Shown here piece after piece: positions 31,221 to 41,383 of a stretch of DNA of 64,000 bases. Where the stretch lies: assembly GCF_003950325.1 (NCBI RefSeq), contig NZ_PXZH01000001.1, forward strand, positions 744,001 through 808,000. The letters run 5' to 3'. The notes under the pieces were generated by a model. The model made no database searches. It had not been told where the DNA came from and saw only the letters and a program-made list of their open reading frames with translations. Position numbers and translations under genes: made by a program. Each line of letters begins with the position of its first letter. The stretch's first letter is position 1. Source of the DNA: Vagococcus humatus (GTDB taxonomy: Bacteria; Bacillota; Bacilli; Lactobacillales; Vagococcaceae).

Positions 31221-33215
31221 TTATAAATCACCTTGTAGCTCTAGAATAGTGTCTCGAAGAGTGGCTGCTCTTTCAAAATCTAAAGATTTCGCCGCCTGCT
31301 TCATGTCTTTTTTCAACTGAGCTAACGTTACTTTTTTATCTGATTTGCTAAGTTTTTGATACTCTTTTAATACATCTTCTGTTGGTTTTTCTGTTGCTTG
31401 TTTTGAAATTCTAATAGAATCTGGAATTTCTTTTATAATTGTTTGAGGAATAATGTGATGTTTTTCGTTGTACGCTTCCTGAATTTCTCGGCGACGATAG
31501 GTTTCCTCTATAGCTTTTTGCATCGAATCCGTTACCTTATCTGCGTACATAATCACTTGCCCCTCTGCATTACGAGCAGCTCGTCCAATAGTTTGAATCA
31601 AAGATCGTTCACTTCTTAAAAAGCCTTCTTTGTCTGCATCTAAAATCGCCACTAAAGAAACTTCTGGCACATCTAGCCCTTCTCTTAATAAATTAATCCC
31701 AACTAAAACATCAAATTCCCCTAGTCTTAATTCTCTAATAATTTCCGTTCTCTCAAGTGTTTTAATGTCACTGTGTAAGTACTTAACTTTAATCCCCAAT
31801 TCTTTTAAGTAATCTGTTAAGTCTTCAGACATTTTTTTCGTCAACGTGGTTATAAATACCCGTTCATTTTTTTCTATACGAGCATGGATTTCTCCAACTA
31901 AGTCATCGATTTGTCCCATAATTGGTCTAACTTCAATCAGAGGATCTAATAAGCCAGTTGGTCGAATAATTTGCTCCACCACTGTATCTGTTTGCTCTCC
32001 CTCGTAAGGTCCAGGAGTGGCTGACACATATAAAATTTGATTCACATGTTGTTCAAACTCTTCTAACCTTAGCGGACGATTATCTAATGCACTAGGCAAG
32101 CGAAATCCGTAATCGACTAACATTTGTTTTCGGGCACGGTCACCGTTATACATACCTCTAATTTGTGGCATTGTAACGTGAGACTCATCCACAACAATTA
32201 AAAAATCTTCTGGGAAGAAATCTAACAGAGTATAAGGTGGTTCTCCTTCTTTTCGGCCATCCATATAACGAGAGTAATTTTCAATTCCTGAACAGTAGCC
32301 CATCTCACGCATCATTTCAATATCATAATTAGTCCGCTGCTCTAGTCTTTGCGCTTCTAATAGTTGATCTTGTTCTCGTAGTTCTGTTAACCGAGTAGCT
32401 AAGTCTGCTTCAATCTCTCCTATGGCTTTTTCCAAAGCTTCTTCATTGGTTAAAAAGTGAGTAGCTGGGAAAATAGCTACATGTTCTCTATCTGCTATAA
32501 CTTCCCCTGTTAAAGCGTCCACTTCTCGAATGCGATCAATTTCATCTCCGAAAAACTCAATTCTTAAAGCATGTTCATCCCGTGAAGCAGGAAATATTTC
32601 TACGACATCTCCTCTAACTCGAAAACGTCCTCGCTGAAAATCAATATCATTTCTCTCGTATTGAATACTAACTAAACCATTCAATAAGTCATGTCGCTCC
32701 ATTTCCATTCCTTCTCGAATTGAAAGAACTTGGTTTTGATACTCAACAGGATCCCCTAACCCATAAATACATGAGACAGAAGCTACCACTACTACATCAT
32801 TTCGTTCTAGTAAGGCGCTAGTAGCTGAGTGTCTTAATTTATCAATTTCATCATTAATACTTGCATCTTTTTCAATGTAGGTATCACTAGAAGGTACATA
32901 GGCTTCTGGTTGGTAATAGTCATAGTAACTGACAAAATACTCTACAGCATTATGAGGAAAAAATTCTTTAAATTCACTATATAATTGACCAGCTAAAGTT
33001 TTATTATGAGCAATAATTAACGTTGGTTTATTAATTTCTTTGATGACATTAGATATGGTAAAAGTTTTACCAGTCCCTGTTGCTCCTAGTAAAATTTGCC
33101 CTCGTATGTTTTCTTTTAAGTTTTCAGTTAACTCTTTGATTGCTTGAGGCTGATCCCCACTTGGCTGATATTTTGATACTAATTGAAACGGATTGTTTGT
33201 CACTTTTTCAATCAT
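31221..33215 (-). CDS. uvrB: Excinuclease ABC subunit B
   Basis: 664 residues. Helicase-like damage verifier in nucleotide excision repair. Walker A GATGTGKT, the beta-hairpin region [16 protein letters not shown] box VVDESHVT, helicase motif [11 protein letters not shown], and the C-terminal UVR domain that binds UvrC ([12 protein letters not shown]). First gene of uvrBA. A LexA/DinR-like box lies at 33275-33288. Confidence 0.98.
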   Translation of the reverse strand: MIEKVTNNPFQLVSKYQPSGDQPQAIKELTENLKENIRGQILLGATGTGKTFTISNVIKEINKPTLIIAHNKTLAGQLYSEFKEFFPHNAVEYFVSYYDYYQPEAYVPSSDTYIEKDASINDEIDKLRHSATSALLERNDVVVVASVSCIYGLGDPVEYQNQVLSIREGMEMERHDLLNGLVSIQYERNDIDFQRGRFRVRGDVVEIFPASRDEHALRIEFFGDEIDRIREVDALTGEVIADREHVAIFPATHFLTNEEALEKAIGEIEADLATRLTELREQDQLLEAQRLEQRTNYDIEMMREMGYCSGIENYSRYMDGRKEGEPPYTLLDFFPEDFLIVVDESHVTMPQIRGMYNGDRARKQMLVDYGFRLPSALDNRPLRLEEFEQHVNQILYVSATPGPYEGEQTDTVVEQIIRPTGLLDPLIEVRPIMGQIDDLVGEIHARIEKNERVFITTLTKKMSEDLTDYLKELGIKVKYLHSDIKTLERTEIIRELRLGEFDVLVGINLLREGLDVPEVSLVAILDADKEGFLRSERSLIQTIGRAARNAEGQVIMYADKVTDSMQKAIEETYRRREIQEAYNEKHHIIPQTIIKEIPDSIRISKQATEKPTEDVLKEYQKLSKSDKKVTLAQLKKDMKQAAKSLDFERAATLRDTILELQGDL

Positions 33216-33262
33216 AAAACTCCTCCTTAACCCACTGATTATCCCACACTCAAAGTCATACT

Positions 33263-33292
33263 ATTTTACCATACCGAACAAATTTTCGCCAA
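33263..33292 (-). promoter_or_regulatory. uvrBA promoter with SOS (LexA) box
   Basis: Minus-strand -35 TTGGCG (33287-33292), 18-base spacer, extended -10 TGGTAAAAT (-10 hexamer 33263-33268). CGAAAATTTGTTCG (33275-33288) lies in the spacer and matches the Gram-positive SOS box CGAAC-N4-GTTCG with one mismatch. Confidence 0.65.
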
Positions 33293-33370
33293 TAACTTAA
33301 CTCATTTTCGTTTTCATTTATTGTTCATTTTTTCATTTTAATCTTTCTTACCGTTTTCTAACAAATAGAC

Positions 33371-33400
33371 TTGTTTTTCCCTAGCACTTTCATTTATAAT
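33371..33400 (+). promoter_or_regulatory. Promoter of the amino acid ABC transporter
   Basis: -35 TTGTTT (33371-33376), 18-base spacer, -10 TATAAT (33395-33400), about 35 bases before the start codon. Confidence 0.65.
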
Positions 33401-33435
33401 GAGGGTTACGTTATTATTAAAAAGGAGGAATCATT

Positions 33436-34881
33436 GTGAAAAAAACAAAGTTATCTTTATTTTTCATTATGATGGTGTCGTTAATCATATCAATACTAGC
33501 AACACCACAGCCAGTTTCTGCTGAGAAGAAACAAACTTATATCATCGGAACAGATATCACATTTGCTCCTTTTGAATTTTCCGATAGTCAAGGAAAATAC
33601 GTCGGAATCGACATGGAATTATTAGAGAGAATCTCAGAAATAAACCATGTAAACTTTGAAATTAAGCCAGTTGGTTTCAATGCAGCTGTTCAGGCAGTGG
33701 AAGCTGGTCAAATGGATGCTGTTATGGCAGGCATGACGATTACCCCTGAACGAGAGAAATCTTTTGATTTTTCTGACCCTTATTTTCAAAGTGGTATCCA
33801 AATGGCCATTGCAAAAGACAATCACACTATTCACTCATATAAAGACTTAAAAAATAAAGTCGTTGCAGCTAAAACTGGAACAGAAAGTGCTGAGTTTATT
33901 GAAAAAAACAAACAGACTTACGGCTATAAAATTAAGTTATACGATACAGCTGATGTGATGTACAGTGTATTAAATGCAGGTAACGTAGATGCTATCTTTG
34001 ATGACTACCCAGTTATTGGTTATGCAGTGAAGCAAAACAAACCGCTACAGTTAGTCACTGATTATGAAAAAGGTGGAAGCTATGGCTTTGGTGTTAAAAA
34101 AGGAACTCACCCTGAATTACTTACTATGTTTAATCAAGGCTTAAAAGAATTAAAAGCTTCAGGTGAATACCAAGAGATTTTAGATAAATATATTGAAGCT
34201 CCTGCTAGCACTCAAGATGAGCAGTCACTTATGGGAATTTTAAAAAATAATTATCCAGCCTTGCTAAGTGGGCTACTTTATACTTTATTATTAACATTTG
34301 TTTCTATTGTCATTGCCTTCTTTATTGGTGTTTTATTTGGTTTAATGAGTGTTTCTCCCTCTAAACTTTCTCGAAGAATTGCCAGTATCTATGTAGATAT
34401 TATTCGCGGCATTCCTTTATATGTGTTTGCTTTATTTATTTACTTAGGTATTCCTAATGTGACAGGTTTAAAACTATCCCCTTTTGTAGCTGGTATTATT
34501 ACCCTTAGTTTAAATGCTGGAGCTTATATTGCCGAAATTATTCGGGGAGGAATTAATGCTGTTCCTAAAGGTCAAATGGAGGCAGCTAGAAGTTTAGGTT
34601 TACCTTACAGAAAAACAATGAAAAAAATTATTCTACCTCAAGCCTTCAAATTGATGATTCCATCTTTTATCAATCAATTTGTTATTACACTAAAAGACAC
34701 CAGTATCTTATCAGCGATTGGTATTTTAGAACTACTAAGATCTGGACAAATTATTATGGCTAGAAATTTACAAACCTTTAACGTGTTACTAATCGTTTCC
34801 GTTATGTATTTAATTGTCATTACTGCTCTAACTAAATTATCGAAAAAACTAGAAACGAAGGTGAATGCAAATGGCCGGTAA
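33436..34881 (+). CDS. Glutamine-type ABC transporter, fused substrate-binding and permease protein
   Basis: 481 residues; GTG start behind AAAGGAGG. Signal peptide 1-29 ending PVSA, then a periplasmic-binding-type domain (about 32-262; [20 protein letters not shown]) and a permease domain with five membrane helices (about 270-475) holding the EAA loop [22 protein letters not shown]. Fusion of binding protein to permease is typical of GlnPQ-type uptake systems in Lactobacillales, though these often carry two binding domains; here there is one. Substrate probably glutamine/glutamate or a related polar amino acid. Cotranscribed with the ATPase gene that overlaps it. Confidence 0.92.
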   Translation: MKKTKLSLFFIMMVSLIISILATPQPVSAEKKQTYIIGTDITFAPFEFSDSQGKYVGIDMELLERISEINHVNFEIKPVGFNAAVQAVEAGQMDAVMAGMTITPEREKSFDFSDPYFQSGIQMAIAKDNHTIHSYKDLKNKVVAAKTGTESAEFIEKNKQTYGYKIKLYDTADVMYSVLNAGNVDAIFDDYPVIGYAVKQNKPLQLVTDYEKGGSYGFGVKKGTHPELLTMFNQGLKELKASGEYQEILDKYIEAPASTQDEQSLMGILKNNYPALLSGLLYTLLLTFVSIVIAFFIGVLFGLMSVSPSKLSRRIASIYVDIIRGIPLYVFALFIYLGIPNVTGLKLSPFVAGIITLSLNAGAYIAEIIRGGINAVPKGQMEAARSLGLPYRKTMKKIILPQAFKLMIPSFINQFVITLKDTSILSAIGILELLRSGQIIMARNLQTFNVLLIVSVMYLIVITALTKLSKKLETKVNANGR

Positions 34882-35608
34882 AATTTTTGTCAAAGACTTA
34901 ATCAAAAAATACGGAGACAATACCGTGTTAAAAGGCATATCAACGACCATTAAAGACGGAGAAGTCGTGTGTATCATTGGGCCTTCTGGTTCAGGTAAAA
35001 GCACCTTTTTACGTTGTTTAAATCAATTGGAAGAAGTTAACAGCGGGACGATTGTGATTGATGATTTTGATATCACTGACTCTCAAACTGACATTAACCA
35101 AGTCAGAGAAAATATTGGGATGGTTTTTCAACACTTTAATCTATTTCCTCACTTAACTGTTAGGGAAAATATCACTCTAGCTCCCCAAGATTTAAAAGGT
35201 TTGACTAAATCAGAAGCCAATGCTTTGGCAGATAAACTATTAGATATGGTGGGCTTACTTGATAAAGCCGAAGTTTATCCTAACTCTTTATCTGGTGGAC
35301 AAAAACAACGGGTAGCTATTGCCAGAGCTTTAGCTATGAAGCCAAATATCATGTTGTTCGATGAACCTACATCAGCTCTAGATCCAGAAATGGTAGGAGA
35401 TGTTTTAAACGTGATGAAAAAATTAGCGGAAAACGGAATGACTATGGTGATTGTCACTCATGAAATGGGCTTTGCTAAGGAAGTTGCTGACCGAGTTATC
35501 TTTACTGATGGCGGTGAAATTGTAGAAGAAGGAACTCCTGAACAAGTATTCAATCATCCCCAACATGAGCGAACTCGTTCATTCTTAAATAAAGTGTTAT
35601 CTGTTTAA
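34871..35608 (+). CDS. glnQ: Amino acid ABC transporter ATP-binding protein (GlnQ)
   Basis: 245 residues from the ATG at 34871 (a second ATG six bases upstream is nearer GAAGGTG). ATPase of a polar amino acid importer: Walker [11 protein letters not shown]-loop VFQHFNLF, signature SLSGGQKQR, Walker [15 protein letters not shown] and the switch His VTHEMGF. It overlaps the permease end by 11 bases, so translation is coupled. Confidence 0.95.
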   Translation: MAGKIFVKDLIKKYGDNTVLKGISTTIKDGEVVCIIGPSGSGKSTFLRCLNQLEEVNSGTIVIDDFDITDSQTDINQVRENIGMVFQHFNLFPHLTVRENITLAPQDLKGLTKSEANALADKLLDMVGLLDKAEVYPNSLSGGQKQRVAIARALAMKPNIMLFDEPTSALDPEMVGDVLNVMKKLAENGMTMVIVTHEMGFAKEVADRVIFTDGGEIVEEGTPEQVFNHPQHERTRSFLNKVLSV

Positions 35609-35645
35609 AAAAAAGCATTTAGTCTTCGGACTAAATGCTTTTTTT
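35605..35645. terminator. Bidirectional terminator
   Basis: AAAAAGCATTTAGTC / GACTAAATGCTTTTT stem with a TTCG-type tetraloop between glnQ and the DsrE gene. Confidence 0.9.
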
Positions 35646-35652
35646 AGTAAAA

Positions 35653-35976
35653 TTAAGGCTTAATATAAGAATACCCTTGAGTTTGTAGCAAAGCTAACTC
35701 AATCATTCCTACTGGCACTACTCGAACAAAACTTGGTAAATCCGGTTCATCAAATTCAAAACTAGTCAAAGAACGTTGACACATCCGGATAACTACAGAA
35801 GCCTCTACTAGTTCTTTTAATGTAGTCATCATTGCAGAATCTTTCAAAACTTGAACAGCACCACCATTAGCTAAAATAACTAAATCAACATGCATCCCTG
35901 ATGTTAACGTATTTTTAGCATTTTGTACCACCGTTGGCCATTTTTCTAATTCATTAATATGTAAAATAATTTTCAT
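35653..35976 (-). CDS. DsrE/DsrF-like family protein
   Basis: 107 residues with the DsrE fold pattern: KIILHINELEKW, a VDLVILANGGAVQVL strand-loop, and one conserved-position Cys in VVIRMCQRSL. DsrE-type proteins carry sulfur or protein persulfides in sulfur relay; a role in this organism is not known. It begins one base after the thioredoxin-like gene, so the two are translated together and likely form a thiol/sulfur handling pair. Confidence 0.8.
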   Translation of the reverse strand: MKIILHINELEKWPTVVQNAKNTLTSGMHVDLVILANGGAVQVLKDSAMMTTLKELVEASVVIRMCQRSLTSFEFDEPDLPSFVRVVPVGMIELALLQTQGYSYIKP

Positions 35977-35977
35977 G

Positions 35978-36319
35978 TTACTCTCCTAACACCGAATGAT
36001 ATCCTGTAACAATTCGGTTAACTTCTTGTTTAAACTCAGCTGTATGAACAATTCTGGCTTTTCTTAAATACTCTTTTCCTTCAACAAACAACATTAAAAC
36101 CGGTACAGTTAACACTTGATATGCTCCTGCTACTTCCGGTACATCTAATGCATCAAGCTCAATTAAACGCATGTCTGGATACTCAGATAAAATCTTTTCA
36201 ATTTGTGGTTTTAGTCCATGACAGACACTACAGTTTTTTTGACTGATATATAAAAATGTCAAAGGTGTTTCTTTAATAATCCTTTGCGCTTCTTCTAATG
36301 TGTTTAACAATTGAAACAT
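35978..36319 (-). CDS. Thioredoxin-family protein
   Basis: 113 residues from the ATG at 36319, preceded by GAGGGATAAT. Thioredoxin fold with CXXC as NCSVCHGLKPQIEKI and cis-Pro strand LTVPVLMLFVEG. The WCGPC of ordinary thioredoxin is absent, so it is a specialised relative. First gene of the pair with DsrE. Confidence 0.85.
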   Translation of the reverse strand: MFQLLNTLEEAQRIIKETPLTFLYISQKNCSVCHGLKPQIEKILSEYPDMRLIELDALDVPEVAGAYQVLTVPVLMLFVEGKEYLRKARIVHTAEFKQEVNRIVTGYHSVLGE

Positions 36320-36423
36320 ATTATCCCTCATTTACTCTTGATTTATTACTTCTAGTATAAACAAAGAACTTGCACAAAGAAACAAATTCGCTTACAGCTT
36401 AACTCCCTTACTCTAGACAAATC

Positions 36424-36451
36424 AAAAAGCTAGCAGATTGCTAGCTTTTTT
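36424..36451 (-). terminator. Terminator of yebC
   Basis: AAAAAGCTAGCA / TGCTAGCTTTTT stem around GAT. Confidence 0.85.
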
Positions 36452-36456
36452 GATGT

Positions 36457-37170
36457 TTAAGCATCTACATTATGATGGACTTTTTGCACATCATCTAATT
36501 CTTCTAACGCATCCACTAACTGTTCAAAAGTTTCCAAATCTTCTCCTTCAAGAGTTAATTCGTTTTGTGGGACCATTTCAAGTTCAGCTACTGTAAATTT
36601 CTCTACCCCTTGCTCTGTTAACACATCTCTAACTTTTGAAAAATCTGCTGGTTCAGCATATACGACTACTTGGGATCCTTCAGACATAACATCTTTTACC
36701 TCAATATCTGCTTCAATTAAGGTTTCAAAAATTTCTTCTGCGTTGTTTCCTTCATATACAAAAACTGCTGTGTTATCAAACATATAGGAAACTGCACCAC
36801 TCACACCCATATTGCCACCATTTTTACCAAAAGCTGCACGAACATTTGCAGCAGTTCGGTTAACATTATTGGTCAAGGTATCAACAATTAACATAGAGCC
36901 TGCTGGACCAAATCCTTCATAGCGTAACTCTGAATAAGTTTCGTCCCCTGTTCCCTTAGCTTTTTCAATCGCTCGATCAATGACATGTTTTGGTACATTA
37001 TAAGTTTTAGCACGGTCAATAACTAATTGTAATTTTTGATTAAGATGTGGGTCTGGTTCCCCTTGTTTAGCCGCCACATAAATTTCAACGCCAAATTTAG
37101 CGAAGACACGACTATTACTTGCCTCTTTTGCTGCTTTTTTATCTTTAATATTAAACCACTTACGACCCAT
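36457..37170 (-). CDS. yebC: YebC/PmpR family protein (TACO1-like)
   Basis: 237 residues. Begins [18 protein letters not shown], with [15 protein letters not shown] and [18 protein letters not shown], all family marks. Long described as a transcription regulator; more recent work on YebC-type proteins supports a role in translation of proline-rich stretches. A single gene with its own terminator. Confidence 0.94.
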   Translation of the reverse strand: MGRKWFNIKDKKAAKEASNSRVFAKFGVEIYVAAKQGEPDPHLNQKLQLVIDRAKTYNVPKHVIDRAIEKAKGTGDETYSELRYEGFGPAGSMLIVDTLTNNVNRTAANVRAAFGKNGGNMGVSGAVSYMFDNTAVFVYEGNNAEEIFETLIEADIEVKDVMSEGSQVVVYAEPADFSKVRDVLTEQGVEKFTVAELEMVPQNELTLEGEDLETFEQLVDALEELDDVQKVHHNVDA

Positions 37171-37264
37171 ATTTTCACTACACTTTCTTTAAAATTTTCA
37201 ATACTTTCTCATTATAGAAAGAAACTAGCTATTTGTTAAGTCTTTTTTTTATATTCTATCAATT

Positions 37265-38434
37265 TTATAAGATAATAGGCTTTCTATAATAGTCCTGTTC
37301 GGCTATTTGACTGCTTCCTTGTTGATAAACAAGTCCTGCTTTAATATCTTTCATTAAAAGCTGTTCCGTTTGTTTAGACACATTAGTTACTAGTTTTAAC
37401 CCACAATTTTTTTTCTTTTCTTTTATAAATTGTTGTCCTACAGAGTTAAACCCTAAAATACGTATATAGTCCGAATCTAAGTGTGATGCCAAGTCATTTT
37501 TTTTCATTTGTAATAAGACATACACACATAAACGTTGAATCCTTGTCCAAGTAAACCGTTTAGTTTTAACTAATTCAACAAATTCTTGAAAACTATCAGC
37601 TTCTTTAGCTTTTTCTTTCAAACGGTATTCTATGCCTTCTACCATCTGATAAATATGTTGTAGCTCTTCAACCGGTTGAACTAATAGTTGGTACTTTAAT
37701 AAAGGCCAATAATGCTGCCAACTCATTAAAGGAGCATTCTGTAAGCTTTGCCAAGTGTTGTCTGGTACTCTGCCTTTAATTCCTTCCCAATTTTTCTGAT
37801 AACAAGCTTGTCTAATGGCTGTACCACTGGCAAAATCAGGGTGATCTAGCTGCTCTCCATGATGATGACTATCTTTTCTAGCAATAGGGACAATCTTCAT
37901 TGGGTGTTCATAGAAACAATTCGCTCTTGTGTAACTCATACCCAAAATATGATTAGGAGAAGAAAAATCTAAGGACAGCTCAGGAAATAATTCTCGGTAA
38001 ACTTCAGTCATTTGCACAGGATAACTCATCCCGTTATTTTTTATTTTTTGAAAAGCTTCAGCAATTTCTGTTTGATGACTCCTTTCAAACTCCCCAAACT
38101 TTTGGTAATCAGTAAATTGTTGACTATCTGTGCCAAAACACAAAGCCTCTACTTCTAAAGCTTGTAACAACTTAACCCCACCTGTTGCAAAATAGTCCGC
38201 CGATTGAACAGCATGGTGGACAGGTAATTCCACTACTATATCCGCTCCAGATTCTAAAGCTAAACGACTTCTCCTCCATTTATCCAAAATGGCAGGCTCT
38301 CCTCGTTGTACAAAATTACCACTCATTACTACCACTACTACCTCAGCTTGCGTTAACTCCCTTGCCTGAGCTAAGTGATAAGCATGCCCATTATGAAAAG
38401 GATTATATTCCACAATCACACCACAACTTTTCAT
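37265..38434 (-). CDS. tmcAL: tRNA(Met) cytidine acetate ligase
   Basis: 389 residues. N-terminal nucleotidyltransferase signature VEYNPFHNGHAYHLAQA with the HXGH motif; the family (YlbM) activates acetate with ATP to make N4-acetylcytidine at the wobble base of elongator tRNA-Met. Motifs SGNFVQRGEPAILDKWRR and SGTAIRQ are intact. It lies between yebC and trxB on the same strand. Confidence 0.93.
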   Translation of the reverse strand: MKSCGVIVEYNPFHNGHAYHLAQARELTQAEVVVVVMSGNFVQRGEPAILDKWRRSRLALESGADIVVELPVHHAVQSADYFATGGVKLLQALEVEALCFGTDSQQFTDYQKFGEFERSHQTEIAEAFQKIKNNGMSYPVQMTEVYRELFPELSLDFSSPNHILGMSYTRANCFYEHPMKIVPIARKDSHHHGEQLDHPDFASGTAIRQACYQKNWEGIKGRVPDNTWQSLQNAPLMSWQHYWPLLKYQLLVQPVEELQHIYQMVEGIEYRLKEKAKEADSFQEFVELVKTKRFTWTRIQRLCVYVLLQMKKNDLASHLDSDYIRILGFNSVGQQFIKEKKKNCGLKLVTNVSKQTEQLLMKDIKAGLVYQQGSSQIAEQDYYRKPIIL

Positions 38435-38477
38435 TTAAGCGACTTCCTCCGTTCCACATTTTCACTCCACTTTACTC

Positions 38478-38507
38478 AAAAAAAAATAGGGAGATTTCTC
38501 TCCCTAT
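38478..38507 (-). terminator. Terminator of trxB
   Basis: ATAGGGAGA/TCTCCCTAT stem with a long T run on the minus strand. Confidence 0.82.
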
Positions 38508-38536
38508 AGCTTAGCATAGATTTTTTTCTTCGTCTG

Positions 38537-39454
38537 TTAATCTGTTAAAGTTTCAATATATTTAAAGACTTCTTGACCTGCAATACTGCCGTCTCCAACA
38601 GCTGTGGTTATTTGCCGTAAAACAGTCTCCCGAACATCTCCAATGGCATAAATACCAGGTATACTAGTTTCCATTTTTTCATTAGTTGGAATCCAACCTT
38701 GTTCATTAGTAATGCCTAGAGTTTTAAATGGTTCTGTTAATGGATCTAGCCCTACATAAATAAAGACTCCGTCAACAGCTAATTCTGAAAGTTCCCCTGT
38801 TTGTGTATCTTTTAAGACTACTTTGGTTACCTTCATATCATCCCCAGCAATTTCTTCAACTGTTTTATTCCAGACTAAATCAATTTTTTCATTTTTAAAG
38901 GCTCTGTCTTGTAAAACTTTTTGAGCACGTAATTGATCACGGCGGTGAACAATGGTTACTTTAGAAGCCATTTGAGTTAAGTAGCTTCCTTCTTCAACAG
39001 CAGAGTCCCCTCCTCCAATAACTGCTAAATGTTTGTTACGGAAAAAGGCGCCATCACAAACTGCACAATAAGAAACACCACGGCCACTATAATCTTCTTC
39101 ACCTGGAACACCTAATTGTCTGTGGTCACAACCTGAAGCAATAATAACTGCTTTTGTTTCATATTGTTTATCATCTGTTAGGACAACTTTATAATCACCG
39201 TGATCTTCAATTCCAGTCACGTTACCATAAGCATGAGTCGCCCCAAAATTAGTAGAATCTTCATAAATTTTACGAGCTAAATCAGGACCTGTGACAATCC
39301 CAGCACCTGGATAGTTTTCAACATCTGCTGTGTTATTCATTTGTCCACCAGGAATTCCTCGTTCTAACACTAATACATCTAAATCGGCACGGGAAGCATA
39401 TAAAGCGGCAGTCATTCCGCCAGGGCCTGCACCGATGACAATTACATCATGCAT
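38537..39454 (-). CDS. trxB: Thioredoxin reductase
   Basis: 305 residues from the ATG at 39454 (MHDVIVIGAGPGG), nine bases after GAGGAG; upstream in-frame ATGs overlap that site. FAD motif GAGPGG, redox pair CAVCD, NADPH motif GGGDSAVEE, C-terminal GDVRE. Reduces thioredoxin with NADPH; likely also serves the CXXC proteins seen elsewhere in the window. Confidence 0.96.
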   Translation of the reverse strand: MHDVIVIGAGPGGMTAALYASRADLDVLVLERGIPGGQMNNTADVENYPGAGIVTGPDLARKIYEDSTNFGATHAYGNVTGIEDHGDYKVVLTDDKQYETKAVIIASGCDHRQLGVPGEEDYSGRGVSYCAVCDGAFFRNKHLAVIGGGDSAVEEGSYLTQMASKVTIVHRRDQLRAQKVLQDRAFKNEKIDLVWNKTVEEIAGDDMKVTKVVLKDTQTGELSELAVDGVFIYVGLDPLTEPFKTLGITNEQGWIPTNEKMETSIPGIYAIGDVRETVLRQITTAVGDGSIAGQEVFKYIETLTD

Positions 39455-39592
39455 ATTTGACATCTCCTCTTCACTCATTTCTAAATATACTTTACCTTTT
39501 CTGTTTTTCTTTGTCTATTGTTATGCTTACAAAAAATCATCTCTCTAAACATCAAGACAAAATAGAAAGTATTCCTTAATTAACAGATTAAA

Positions 39593-41383
39593 TTAAGAGT
39601 CTTGTTGACTTTTTTGCAGTTGATACATGTTATAATACAAACCTTTTTGAGCCAATAGCTCATCGTGATTGCCTCGTTCAACAATTCGGCCTCGTTCTAA
39701 CACTAAAATTAAATTAGCATCTCGAATGGTAGACAGTCTATGAGCAATCGCAATAGTAGTCCGACCTTTTCTCATTTTAGCTAGTCCTTCTTGAATGAGA
39801 CTTTCCGTTTCAGTATCAATACTAGCAGTAGCTTCATCTAACACTAATATTTTAGGATCTGTCACAATTGTTCTGGCAAAAGAAATTAATTGCCTTTGTC
39901 CACTAGAATAACTTGATCCTCTTTCGATCACTTTAGCATGATAACCACCAGGTAAGGTTTGAATAAATTCATCAGCCTGAACAAATTCTGCTGCTTTTTG
40001 AATCTCTTCATCGGTAATGTCAGTATTTAACATACGAATGTTCCCTGCGATATCTCCGTAAAACATAAAAGCGTCTTGTAAAACAAGTCCCATTTTATCT
40101 CGCAATTCTTCCATAGGATATTCCCGAATATCTCGACCATCTATCAAAATCTCTCCGGTAGAAAATTCATAGAAACGCATCAATACATTAATAATCGAAC
40201 TTTTACCGCTACCAGTATGTCCCACTAAGGCAACCGTTTCTCCAGGATTTGCTACAAAACTAATATCTTTTAACACCTCGTGCTCACCGTCATAGGAAAA
40301 AGAAACCTGTTTAAATTCAATCTTCCCTTCAGTGATTGTTGCGTTAGCTTGTTCCTTTTGTCTAGGAGTCAATTCTTGATTATCTAAAATTTTAATAATA
40401 CGACTACCTGCTACCATCCCATCTTGAAACACACTAAGAGAGTCCATCATGCGAATCATCGGCTGAAACATTGTCCGAACATAGGAAATAAATAAATAAA
40501 CCATCCCCACTTCAACTGGCCGACTTAATGACCTTTTTCCAAAGTAACCTAAAGCAAAAGAGATACCAATTGCCACTAACAAGTTAATAATCGGGGCAAG
40601 GAGTAAGGAATTAGTTCTAATCATAGCAAAACGAGTCCGTAAATAAGCCTCATTTGTATCATCAAAATCTTGTTCTAAGCGTTCTTCCTGCCTAAATTGT
40701 TGAATAATCGACATACCTGAAATAGATTCATTTAATTTAGTATTTAATTGACTTAATTTTTCTCGCATTTGTCGGTAAACTTTTGAACTGAATTTTTGAT
40801 AATACCAAATAATTAGCAATAACACTGGTAAAAACCATAGGAAAAAAACAGCTAAAGAGGGATTTACTCGAAACATAGCAACTAAAGAAGCACTTAAACT
40901 AAAAATAGCGGTTAACATGGTCAAAAAGACGTTCCAAAATTCGAACAATGATTCTGTGTCATTAGTTACTCGTGATACAATAGAGCCTGCTGGCGTTTGA
41001 TCAAAATAGCGCATGCCTAATGTATGCAATTTTTCAAATAATGCGACCCTCACATGCTGCAACGTATTAACTGAGGCTTTTGAAAACAAAAATCCTTGCC
41101 AAAACCAAACAAAAGCTTTCATTACTGTGGCAGCTAAATAAATCAAAACAAAAAAGAAGATGATTTGATTAGTAGCAGATAAATGAGTTAAGTACTTATC
41201 CATATAAGTTTGGAGTATTTTAGGTAATAAAATATTAATCACTGACAAGAATAATGTACAAACAATCGCTAATAAAAATTGCCAAGCATAAGGTCTAGCG
41301 TAATGAAGTAATCTTTTGACTATTTCTTTTTGTTCTCTTAAAGGAATGGAGCGTGCCCAAGCTGATTGTTTATCCTCTTTCAT
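39593..41383 (-). CDS. Heterodimeric ABC exporter, subunit 2 (YheH/LmrD-like)
   Basis: 596 residues from the ATG at 41383; a TTG 18 bases upstream would place GGAGG inside the gene. Six membrane helices (about 35-310) then an ATPase domain: Walker A GHTGSGKSS, signature YSSGQRQL (not LSGGQ), Walker B LVLDEATASID with the catalytic Glu, and AHRLST. The deviant signature pairs with the partner's degenerate Walker B, the pattern of asymmetric multidrug exporters. Overlaps the upstream gene by 14 bases. Confidence 0.92.
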   Translation of the reverse strand: MKEDKQSAWARSIPLREQKEIVKRLLHYARPYAWQFLLAIVCTLFLSVINILLPKILQTYMDKYLTHLSATNQIIFFFVLIYLAATVMKAFVWFWQGFLFSKASVNTLQHVRVALFEKLHTLGMRYFDQTPAGSIVSRVTNDTESLFEFWNVFLTMLTAIFSLSASLVAMFRVNPSLAVFFLWFLPVLLLIIWYYQKFSSKVYRQMREKLSQLNTKLNESISGMSIIQQFRQEERLEQDFDDTNEAYLRTRFAMIRTNSLLLAPIINLLVAIGISFALGYFGKRSLSRPVEVGMVYLFISYVRTMFQPMIRMMDSLSVFQDGMVAGSRIIKILDNQELTPRQKEQANATITEGKIEFKQVSFSYDGEHEVLKDISFVANPGETVALVGHTGSGKSSIINVLMRFYEFSTGEILIDGRDIREYPMEELRDKMGLVLQDAFMFYGDIAGNIRMLNTDITDEEIQKAAEFVQADEFIQTLPGGYHAKVIERGSSYSSGQRQLISFARTIVTDPKILVLDEATASIDTETESLIQEGLAKMRKGRTTIAIAHRLSTIRDANLILVLERGRIVERGNHDELLAQKGLYYNMYQLQKSQQDS

